From Calidifontimicrobium sp964618555 (GTDB lineage Bacteria; Pseudomonadota; Gammaproteobacteria; Burkholderiales; Burkholderiaceae_C), in NCBI GenBank assembly GCA_964618555.1, contig CAZUBF010000149.1, positions 1 to 8,418 of the forward strand: a stretch of 8,418 bases of DNA, in the 5' to 3' direction. Both the position numbers and the translations under genes were made by a program. The notes under the pieces are model-generated. The model was not told the DNA's origin, ran no database searches, and saw only the letters and a program-made list of their open reading frames with translations. Below are positions 1-4,870 of this stretch, in pieces (the stretch's first letter is position 1; every line of letters begins with the position of its first letter).

Positions 1-153
1 CTTGGTGACGGTGGGGGCGCCGAACGAGCGCTCGAGCACCACGTTGCGGCCCTTCGGGCCGAGCGTGACCTTGACGGCGTTGGCCAGGATGTTCACGCCG
101 TCGACCATGCGGTGGCGCGCGTCGGCGCCGAATACAACGTCTTTAGCAGCCAT
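1..153 (-). CDS. groL: Chaperonin GroEL (60 kDa), N-terminal fragment
   Basis: Only the first 51 codons lie in the window; the gene continues past position 1. GroEL forms the double-ring ATP-driven folding chamber in the cytoplasm and works with the GroES lid. The visible N-terminus begins MAAKDVVFGADARHRMVDGV and contains the LGPKGRNVVLE segment, the classical GroEL equatorial-domain region that helps bind ATP. The ATG is preceded by a GGAG Shine-Dalgarno 9 nt upstream, which supports the start. It lies 128 bp downstream of groES on the same strand, and no separate promoter is obvious between them, so it is probably cotranscribed from the CIRCE-controlled promoter upstream of groES. Identity is secure; nothing can be said about the missing rest, including the GGM-rich tail. 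Confidence 0.97.
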   Translation of the reverse strand, partial: MAAKDVVFGADARHRMVDGVNILANAVKVTLGPKGRNVVLERSFGAPTVTK

Positions 154-281
154 GTTTTGTATCTCCAAATCTCTGAAGTGCCGGCTGTCGCCGGAGGATT
201 CTTCTGTCTGCGGCCGGCCCTGGCGGGCCTTCACTTCGCTGCGCGAAGTGAGCCTTCGACGGAAGCAAGGCGCTCAGCGCC
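154..281 (-). other. groES-groL intercistronic region rich in hairpins
   Basis: This 128-bp gap contains no gene. Directly visible inverted repeats are: 267-283 (AAGGCGCT-C-AGCGCCTT, reaching into the groES stop codon at 282-284); 231-251 (TCACTTCGC, 3-nt loop, GCGAAGTGA, a perfect 9-bp stem); 216-229 (GGCCC, loop TGGC, GGGCC); and 181-194 (CCGGC, loop TGTC, GCCGG). A competing stem, CGAAG (244-248) with CTTCG (254-258), is mutually exclusive with the 231-251 hairpin. None is followed by a T-run on the minus strand, so intrinsic termination is unlikely. Such structures could stabilise or direct processing of the bicistronic mRNA; that function is inferred. Confidence 0.7.
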
Positions 282-572
282 TTACTTCTCGATGACGGCG
301 AAAAGATCCTCTTCGCGCATCACCAGCAACTCGTCGCCGTCGACCTTGACGGTCTGGCCGCTGTACTTTCCGAACAGCACGCGGTCGCCGACCTTGATGT
401 TCAGCGCGACGAAGTCGCCCTTGTCGTTGCGCTTGCCCGGTCCGACGGCCAGCACTTCGCCCTGGTCGGGCTTCTCGGCGGCGTTGTCGGGGATCACGAT
501 GCCCGACGCGGTCTTGGTTTCGTTTTCGAGGCGCTTGACGATCACGCGATCGTGCAACGGACGAAGTTTCAT
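282..572 (-). CDS. groES: Co-chaperonin GroES (10 kDa)
   Basis: This 96-residue protein matches the usual GroES length. GroES is the heptameric lid that caps the GroEL ring and encloses the folding substrate. The start MKLRPLHDRVIVKR is the family hallmark. The mobile loop that contacts GroEL falls at about residues 16-32 with the GIVIPD core at 24-29, followed by GEVLAVGPGK (38-47) and VGDRVLFGKYSG (61-72). The ATG at 572 has a GGAGA Shine-Dalgarno just upstream. The same frame is open for 32 more codons upstream, but that stretch lies in the 5' leader and does not look like GroES, so the start at 572 is preferred. It is the first gene of the operon, about 100 bp downstream of CIRCE, so its leader is long (roughly 127 nt from the predicted transcription start). 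Confidence 0.98.
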   Translation of the reverse strand: MKLRPLHDRVIVKRLENETKTASGIVIPDNAAEKPDQGEVLAVGPGKRNDKGDFVALNIKVGDRVLFGKYSGQTVKVDGDELLVMREEDLFAVIEK

Positions 573-671
573 GTCATCTCCTGAACGGGGATCGATGTAC
601 GAGGATCCGTGAGTTGGCATATGTGAGCGCCTACTCACTTCAACTTGGTTCGGCTGCGAGCGCCGCAACCG

Positions 672-698
672 CTAGCACTCGCCCGCGGCGAGTGCTAA
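672..698 (-). promoter_or_regulatory. CIRCE operator (HrcA binding site) of groESL
   Basis: The sequence is a 9-bp inverted repeat with a 9-bp spacer: CTAGCACTC (672-680), spacer 681-689, GAGTGCTAA (690-698). The CIRCE consensus is TTAGCACTC-N9-GAGTGCTAA, so 17 of 18 arm bases match and the spacer length is exact. The one mismatch is the outermost T-to-C in the left arm as written on the plus strand. The site starts right at the expected transcription start, so HrcA bound here would block initiation, and in the mRNA it would form a leader hairpin. hrcA itself is not in this window. Confidence 0.93.
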
Positions 699-705
699 CA
701 GGGCG

Positions 706-734
706 ATTATAGGGACCGAGCGCGAGGCTTCAAG
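706..734 (-). promoter_or_regulatory. groESL promoter, sigma-70 with partial sigma-32 match
   Basis: Read on the minus strand there is a perfect -10 box TATAAT (711-706) and a -35 box TTGAAG (733-728) separated by 16 bp. The overlapping reading CTTGAAG (734-728), a 13-bp gap, then CCCTATAA resembles the sigma-32 heat-shock consensus (CTTGAAA, 13-15 bp, CCCCATnT), with 6 of 7 bases in the -35 part and about 5 of 7 informative bases in the -10 part. Transcription should begin near 699, directly abutting CIRCE. The sigma-70 reading is stronger; dual recognition is inferred. Confidence 0.8.
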
Positions 735-738
735 AGGT

Positions 739-755
739 CCCTCGCGACGCGAGGG
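739..755. repeat. Inverted repeat abutting the groE -35 box
   Basis: CCCTCGCG (739-746), a single A, then CGCGAGGG (748-755) form a perfect 8-bp inverted repeat only 4 bp upstream of the groES -35 element (including its sigma-32 base at 734). As RNA it would make a GC-rich stem with a small loop. In the minus-strand direction no T-run follows, so it is not a canonical terminator for yacG transcription. It could insulate groE from read-through or bind a protein; the sequence does not decide. Confidence 0.5.
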
Positions 756-794
756 TCAGGTGCGTGCGTGACGCGAGGGTCGGATGCGTACGAA
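747..794. repeat. Two-copy 24-bp tandem repeat
   Basis: Unit 1 (747-770) and unit 2 (771-794) are head-to-tail copies with 19 of 24 positions identical by my count. The first 11 bases, ACGCGAGGGTC, are identical, and both contain TGCGT. The first unit shares its start with the right arm of the inverted repeat at 739-755. It lies in the 188-bp spacer between yacG and the groE promoter. No function is evident; it may be a slippage duplication or a pair of protein-binding sites. Confidence 0.5.
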
Positions 795-860
795 TCGACG
801 GCCTGCCAGCTGCGGCGCACGCGTTCGGCCCCCGTGGCGGTGGCCGCCACCAGCGGGTCG

Positions 861-912
861 GCCGCGGTGCACCCGCGGCGGCGCGCGTGGTGCGCCGCGG
901 CCGCGACGGCGC
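861..912. repeat. GC-rich inverted repeats downstream of yacG
   Basis: Two stems lie after the yacG stop codon (923-925): GCGCCG (892-897) with CGGCGC (907-912), enclosing the palindrome CGCGGCCGCG (896-905), and GCCGCGG (861-867) with CCGCGGC (873-879) around a 5-nt loop. They sit where the end of the pil-coaE-zapD-yacG transcript is expected. No T-tract follows on the minus strand, so they are at most weak or factor-dependent termination signals or 3'-end stabilisers. Confidence 0.35.
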
Positions 913-922
913 GTGCAGCCGT

Positions 923-1141
923 CTAGTGCAGCGGCGGTGCGGCTTCGTCGCCGTCGTCCGGGGTCACGGGCGCTTCGACGCGGTAGCTCTCACTGGCCCA
1001 GGCACCGAGGTCGTGCGTGCGGCAGCGCTCGCTGCAGAACGGGCGCCAGGGGTTGTCGGCGTCGTACCACGCGGGGCCGCCGCAGGCCGGGCAGCGCACG
1101 CGGCGGCGCGCTGGGGGCGGTGGCGGGTCGGGCTCGTTCAC
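923..1141 (-). CDS. yacG: DNA gyrase inhibitor YacG, zinc-binding
   Basis: This small 72-residue protein has the four-cysteine zinc signature of YacG: C17 and C20 (RCPACG) and C36 and C40 (WRPFCSERC), a C-x2-C-x15-C-x3-C spacing. It is followed by the conserved DLGAWASE segment (44-51). In E. coli YacG binds GyrB and inhibits gyrase activity; the same role is inferred here. A proline run (6-10) precedes the zinc finger, and the C-terminal tail is acidic. The start is GTG, 9 nt after the zapD stop, with only a weak GGG-containing ribosome site, suggesting translational coupling to zapD. It is the last gene of the minus-strand pil-coaE-zapD-yacG cluster. Length is close to the family norm (about 60-70). 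Confidence 0.93.
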   Translation of the reverse strand: MNEPDPPPPPARRRVRCPACGGPAWYDADNPWRPFCSERCRTHDLGAWASESYRVEAPVTPDDGDEAAPPLH

Positions 1142-1150
1142 GACCCGCGC

Positions 1151-1903
1151 TCAGGCGCACAGCGTCAGCTCGAAGCTGGCGTCGCTGCCGGCCGGACGCA
1201 GGCGCCCGTCCGACTCGGTCTTCATCAGCCGCACCGACACCATCAGCCGGTGGCCGCTGATCTCGGGGATCAGCTCCGCGTCGTCCAGCCGCACGCGCAG
1301 CAGCTGGTAGACCTTGCCCTGGGGCAGGCTCTGCTGGAACTGCCCGCCGGGGGCGACGACGCGATGCGGCACGCCGGTGTCGCGCAGCAGCCCGAGCAGC
1401 ACGTGCAGCGCCGCCGCGAGCGGGTTCAGCGTCTCCATCCAGCGCAGCAGGTCGGCGCGGCGCCGCTCGGGCGGATGCTGCTGCCAGGCGTAGTACGCCG
1501 GCAGGTCGAACTCGCAGGTGCCGCCGGGAATGCTGATGCGGCTGCGGATGCTCATCAGCCACTCGTTGCTCGCCAGCGCGGCGCCGGCCTTGCCGGGCAG
1601 CTGGTTCAACGCGTCGAACGTGGCGTCGACGCGGCCGACCACCTCGTCGAGCACGCCCTCGGCGATCGCCGGGTTGCCGCGGTAGGCGTTGAGCTGGGCG
1701 CGCTGGCGCTCGAGCTCCTTGAGCAGGTCGGACTTCAGGTCGGCGCGCGCGGCGACATCCATCACCTCGAAGATCGTCGCCAGCGCGAAGTGGTGATCGA
1801 GTGCGGCGGGGCGCGGGATCAGCTGGCCGAGGCGGTCGAACAGGTGTTCGAGCCGCAGCATCGTGCGGATGCCTTCGTTGAACGGGTATTCGTACAGGAC
1901 CAA
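1151..1903 (-). CDS. zapD: Cell division protein ZapD (FtsZ-bundling)
   Basis: This 250-residue protein belongs to the ZapD/YacF family (E. coli ZapD is 247 residues). ZapD is a cytoplasmic dimer that cross-links FtsZ protofilaments and strengthens the Z-ring. Family hallmarks seen are the N-terminal LYEYPFNEGIRTMLRLEHLF (3-22), the central IPGGTCEFDLPAYYAW (125-140) and GGQFQQSLPQGKVYQLLRV (176-194). The N-terminal half is helical and charged; the C-terminal half is rich in beta-strand-like segments, as in known ZapD. The start is taken as TTG at 1903, because the conserved YEYPFNE follows almost at once and GGGAAG lies 5 nt upstream; no in-frame ATG fits. The coaE stop lies 63 bp upstream and yacG begins 9 bp downstream. 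Confidence 0.95.
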   Translation of the reverse strand: MVLYEYPFNEGIRTMLRLEHLFDRLGQLIPRPAALDHHFALATIFEVMDVAARADLKSDLLKELERQRAQLNAYRGNPAIAEGVLDEVVGRVDATFDALNQLPGKAGAALASNEWLMSIRSRISIPGGTCEFDLPAYYAWQQHPPERRRADLLRWMETLNPLAAALHVLLGLLRDTGVPHRVVAPGGQFQQSLPQGKVYQLLRVRLDDAELIPEISGHRLMVSVRLMKTESDGRLRPAGSDASFELTLCA

Positions 1904-1908
1904 GGCCG

Positions 1909-1914
1909 CTTCCC
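1909..1914 (-). promoter_or_regulatory. Ribosome binding site deciding the zapD TTG start
   Basis: GGGAAG on the minus strand ends 5 nt before the TTG at 1903. It supports a TTG start that places the conserved LYEYPFNE motif at the very N-terminus, as in other ZapD proteins. Confidence 0.5.
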
Positions 1915-1920
1915 AGACCG

Positions 1921-1936
1921 CGCCGGCGCGCCGGCG
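1921..1936. repeat. 16-bp perfect palindrome in the coaE-zapD gap
   Basis: CGCCGGCG occurs twice head to tail (1921-1928 and 1929-1936); because the unit is itself palindromic, the whole 16 bp is self-complementary. It lies in the 63-bp spacer between coaE and zapD. A second imperfect stem, TGCGCC (1938-1943) with GGCGCA (1956-1961), lies next to it. In the minus-strand direction no T-run follows, so termination is unlikely. In such GC-rich DNA this may be fortuitous. Confidence 0.4.
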
Positions 1937-1966
1937 ATGCGCCTCACGCCATGGCGGCGCATTGTT

Positions 1967-2563
1967 TCACAGGCTCGGCACGCACCAGCGCGTCCACAGC
2001 GCGTCGACTTCGGCGTGCAGCGCCTGCAGCGACAGGCCGACGTTGTGGATCACCGCGTCGGCCACCGCGCGGCGGCGCGCGCGCGGCGCCTGCTGGGTGA
2101 TGACCCGGCGCACCGCGTCGGCGTCCCAGCCCGAGCGGCGCATCACGCGCTCGACCTGCGTCGCCTCGTCGCAGTCGACCACCAGCACGCGCTGCACCCG
2201 CGCGCGCCAGTGGCGCGACTCGGCCAGCAGCGGCACGTCGAACACCACCGGCCGCGCGCCGGCAGCCGCGGCCTGGCGCTCGCATTCGGCGCCGATCAGC
2301 GGATGCAGCAGGGCCTCGAGGCGGCGCCGTGCGTCGGGGTCGGCGAAGGCCAGCGCGCGCATCTGCGCACGGTCGAGCGCCCCGTGCGCGTCGATGGCCT
2401 GCGGCCCGAAGGCTTCGCGCAGCGGGCCGATCGCCGCGCCGCCGGCGGCGGTCAGCGCGCGCGAGATCGCATCGGCGTCGACCACCTCGGCACCCAGCGC
2501 GGCCAGCCGCGCCGCGACCGTGCTCTTGCCGCTGCCGATGCCGCCGGTCAGCCCGAGGTGCAT
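1967..2563 (-). CDS. coaE: Dephospho-CoA kinase CoaE
   Basis: CoaE performs the last step of coenzyme A synthesis, ATP-dependent phosphorylation of the ribose 3'-hydroxyl of dephospho-CoA, in the cytoplasm. The 198-residue protein has the P-loop GGIGSGKST (7-15), the conserved VVDADAISR segment (27-35) whose acidic residues bind Mg and substrate, an LLHP motif (85-88), FDVPLLAES (108-116) and the VLVVDCDEATQVERVMRR lid region (about 126-143). Length is typical (about 200). The ATG at 2563 puts the P-loop close to the N-terminus as in homologues. An in-frame ATG at 2581 would add six residues and lies only 8 nt after the pilD stop; both lack a strong Shine-Dalgarno, so the start is uncertain. 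It follows pilD closely and probably shares its transcript. Confidence 0.96.
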   Translation of the reverse strand: MHLGLTGGIGSGKSTVAARLAALGAEVVDADAISRALTAAGGAAIGPLREAFGPQAIDAHGALDRAQMRALAFADPDARRRLEALLHPLIGAECERQAAAAGARPVVFDVPLLAESRHWRARVQRVLVVDCDEATQVERVMRRSGWDADAVRRVITQQAPRARRRAVADAVIHNVGLSLQALHAEVDALWTRWCVPSL

Positions 2564-2589
2564 GCCCGCAGCGCCGCGCATGCCGGCGA

Positions 2590-3537
2590 TCAGGCCCAGC
2601 CGATCCAGCCGCGCACGGCGTCGGCGCCGGCGAGCATCACCACCAGCCCGGCGCCGGCGAGGAACGGGCCGAACGGCACGTAGCGGCCCTCGCGCAGCGA
2701 CGCCGCGGCCTTCATCGCGATGCCGACGACGGCGCCGATCACCGAGGCCATCAGCAGGATCGGCACGATCATCTGCCAGCCCAGCCAGGCGCCCAGTGCG
2801 GCGAGCAGCTTGAAGTCGCCGTAGCCCATGCCTTCCTTGCCGGTGGCCAGCTTGAACAGCCAGTACACCGACCACAGCGACAGGTAGCCGGCGGCGGCGC
2901 CCCACAGCGCGTCGGTCAGCGGCAGCGTCCAGCCCAGCGCCGCGGCCACCAGCCCGCCCCACAGCAGCGGCATCGTCAGCGCGTCGGGCAGCACCGTGGT
3001 GTCCCAGTCGATGGCCGCCAGCGCCACCAGCGCTGCCGCCACGGCGCACCACAGCAGCGCCACCGGTTGCGCGCCGAAGCGCCAGCCGACCGCGGCGAAC
3101 AGCGCGGCGGTCAGCAGTTCGACCAGCGGATAGCGCGCCGAGATGCGCGTGCCGCACCCGGCGCAGCGTGCCTTCAGCCGCAGCCAGCCGAGCACCGGAA
3201 CGTTCTCGTGCCAGGCGATCGCGCGTCCGCAGCTGGGGCAGCGCGAGCGCGGCGTCGCCAGCCCCAGGTGCGGCAGCGTCTCGAGAGCGGTCTCCAGCGA
3301 CTTGGCGGCCTGTGCCAGCGCGGGCGGCGCGCCGGCGGGGCGCGCGCCGAACACGCGCTGCCACGACCCGGCGTCGGCGAGCTGGTGCGCCACGTCGGCC
3401 CACCACTGCCGCTCGATCATCACCGGCAGCCGGTGGACGACGACGTTGAGGAAGCTGCCGACGACCAGCCCGAACAGCCCCAGCGTCACCGGGTGCAGCA
3501 GCAGCTCCAGCGGCAGCGCGTCCAGCGCCTCGCGCAC
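2590..3537 (-). CDS. pilD: Prepilin peptidase/N-methyltransferase PilD
   Basis: PilD is the bifunctional inner-membrane aspartic protease that removes the short leader of type IV prepilins (and type II secretion pseudopilins) and methylates the new N-terminus. The 315-residue protein starts with a membrane segment ending GSFLNVVVHRLP (27-38). A cytoplasmic loop follows with the four zinc-type cysteines C100, C103, C125 and C128 (CPSC and CAGC), linked to the methylating domain. The protease part holds the candidate catalytic aspartates D177 (IDWDTTVLPD) and D251 (GMGYGDFKL), then the FGPFL motif (299-303). Several hydrophobic helices fill 140-315. The loop before the first CxxC is a little long. 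The start is GTG, 4 nt after the pilC stop, with no clear ribosome site, so it is probably coupled to pilC translation. Confidence 0.95.
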   Translation of the reverse strand: MREALDALPLELLLHPVTLGLFGLVVGSFLNVVVHRLPVMIERQWWADVAHQLADAGSWQRVFGARPAGAPPALAQAAKSLETALETLPHLGLATPRSRCPSCGRAIAWHENVPVLGWLRLKARCAGCGTRISARYPLVELLTAALFAAVGWRFGAQPVALLWCAVAAALVALAAIDWDTTVLPDALTMPLLWGGLVAAALGWTLPLTDALWGAAAGYLSLWSVYWLFKLATGKEGMGYGDFKLLAALGAWLGWQMIVPILLMASVIGAVVGIAMKAAASLREGRYVPFGPFLAGAGLVVMLAGADAVRGWIGWA

Positions 3538-3541
3538 CGCG

Positions 3542-4765
3542 TCAGACCACCGCGCCGAGCTTGAAGATCGGCAGGTACATCGACACCACGATGCCGCCGA
3601 TCAGCACGCCGAGGATGACGATGATGAACGGCTCCATCAGGCTCGACAGCCCCTTGACCATCTCGTCGACCTCTTCCTCGTAGAACTCGGCGGCCTTGCC
3701 CAGCATGTTGTCGAGCGAGCCCGACTCCTCGCCGATCGAGCTCATCTGCAGCACCATGCTCGGGAACACCCCGGTGGCCTGCATCGACGCGGTCAGCGCC
3801 GAGCCGGTGGCGACGTCCTTCTGGATCTTCTCGGTGGCCTCGACGAACACCGCGTTGCCCGACGCGCCGCCCACGGAGTCGAGCGCCTCGACCAGCGGCA
3901 CGCCGGCGGCGAACATCGTCGACAGCGTGCGCGTCCAGCGCGCGATCACCGACTTGTAGATCAGGTCGCCGAACACCGGGACCTTCAGCAGCAGCCGGTC
4001 CATGAACTTCTGCATCTTCTCGCTGCGCCGCCAGCTCTGCAGGAAGAAGTAGCTGCCGCCGATCAGCACGCCGAAGATGATGTACCAGTAGTCGACGAAG
4101 AACTCGCTCATCGCGATCACCGCCAGCGTCGGCGCCGGCAGGTCGGCGCCGAAGGACGAGAACACGTCCTTGAACGCCGGGATCACGAAGATCATGATCA
4201 CCGACAGCACGACGAAGGCGACGACGAGCACCGCGATCGGGTAGATCAGCGCCGACTTGATCTTCTGCTGCAGTGCGAGCGTCTTCTCCTCGTACAGCGC
4301 CAGCCGGTCGAGCAGCGCCTCGAGGATGCCGCCGGCCTCGCCGGCCTCGACCAGGTTGCAGTACAGCGCGTTGAAGTACAACGGGTGCTTGCGGAACGCC
4401 GCCGACAGGCTGGTGCCGGTTTCGACGTCGGAGCGGATGTCGGTCAGCAGGCGCGTCAGCTTCGGGTTCGGGCTGCCGCGCGCGACGATGTCGAAGGCCT
4501 GCAGCAGCGGCACGCCGGCCTTCATCATCGTCGCCAGCTGGCGCGTGAAGACCGCGATGTCCTTCTGCTTGATCGACCGCCCGCCGCTCAGGCGGCGCCG
4601 CTTCACCTTCGTGACGAGCACGCCCTGGCGGCGCAGCGCGGCGTTGACGGCGGCCTCGCCGCCCGAGCGCATCTCGCCGCGGACGACCTTGCCGTTCTTG
4701 TCCTTGCCTTCCCACTCGAAGACGAATTCCTTGATGCTCGGTCGCGCGGCTGCCGCAGTCGCCAT
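3542..4765 (-). CDS. pilC: Type IV pilus inner-membrane platform protein PilC
   Basis: PilC (GspF family) is the inner-membrane platform that couples the PilB and PilT ATPases to pilin insertion and removal. The 407-residue protein has an N-terminal cytoplasmic region (FVFEWEGKDKNGKVVRGEM, 14-32), then two homologous GspF domains at about 75-198 and 278-400. The internal repeat is visible: AGVPLLQA (93-100) pairs with AGVPLVEA (287-294), and GEAGG (152-156) with GEESG (355-359). Membrane segments fall near 182-204, 224-243 and 381-402. The frame is open for eight more codons upstream, but ATG at 4765 has GGAGG 4 nt upstream and gives the usual N-terminus. It lies 105 bp after pilB and 4 bp before pilD. 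Family length is about 405, so it appears intact. Confidence 0.97.
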   Translation of the reverse strand: MATAAAARPSIKEFVFEWEGKDKNGKVVRGEMRSGGEAAVNAALRRQGVLVTKVKRRRLSGGRSIKQKDIAVFTRQLATMMKAGVPLLQAFDIVARGSPNPKLTRLLTDIRSDVETGTSLSAAFRKHPLYFNALYCNLVEAGEAGGILEALLDRLALYEEKTLALQQKIKSALIYPIAVLVVAFVVLSVIMIFVIPAFKDVFSSFGADLPAPTLAVIAMSEFFVDYWYIIFGVLIGGSYFFLQSWRRSEKMQKFMDRLLLKVPVFGDLIYKSVIARWTRTLSTMFAAGVPLVEALDSVGGASGNAVFVEATEKIQKDVATGSALTASMQATGVFPSMVLQMSSIGEESGSLDNMLGKAAEFYEEEVDEMVKGLSSLMEPFIIVILGVLIGGIVVSMYLPIFKLGAVV

Positions 4766-4769
4766 AAAG

Positions 4770-4774
4770 CCTCC
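4770..4774 (-). promoter_or_regulatory. Ribosome binding site deciding the pilC start
   Basis: GGAGG on the minus strand ends 4 nt before the ATG at 4765. It favours this start over the in-frame upstream codon at 4789. The spacing is slightly short but workable. Confidence 0.6.
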
Positions 4775-4845
4775 GGGACGGATCCCCAACGAACGGTTTT
4801 CGGCACGCGGGTGCCGTGATTGAGCGCTGTTGTAACCGATTCACG

Positions 4846-4867
4846 GGCGCGTGCCGACGCACGCGCC
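4846..4867 (-). repeat. Perfect 9-bp hairpin after the pilB stop codon
   Basis: GGCGCGTGC (4846-4854), loop CGAC, GCACGCGCC (4859-4867) form an uninterrupted 9-bp stem that begins 3 nt downstream of the pilB TGA (4871-4873). A smaller stem, CGGCAC (4801-4806) with GTGCCG (4811-4816), follows in the same 105-bp gap before pilC. No T-run follows either stem on the minus strand, so a strong intrinsic terminator is not supported. An attenuating or mRNA-stabilising intercistronic element is the likely reading. Confidence 0.65.
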
Positions 4868-4870
4868 GGA

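Noticed and set aside
616..643. Second groES promoter, TTGAAG-N16-TATGCC on the minus strand
   Set aside because: Spacing and -35 mirror the main promoter, but the -10 matches only 3 of 6 bases and the site lies inside the leader downstream of CIRCE.
573..668. Longer GroES with 32 extra N-terminal residues
   Set aside because: The extension lies in the operon leader, lacks family similarity, and the ATG at 572 has a good ribosome site and the universal GroES N-terminus.
764..2683. 639-codon plus-strand open frame opposite yacG, zapD and coaE
   Set aside because: Antisense shadow of three recognised genes with no domain of its own.
3143..4819. 558-codon plus-strand open frame opposite pilC and pilD
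   Set aside because: Same reasoning: the opposite strand encodes intact PilC and PilD, and this translation is compositionally biased with no motif.
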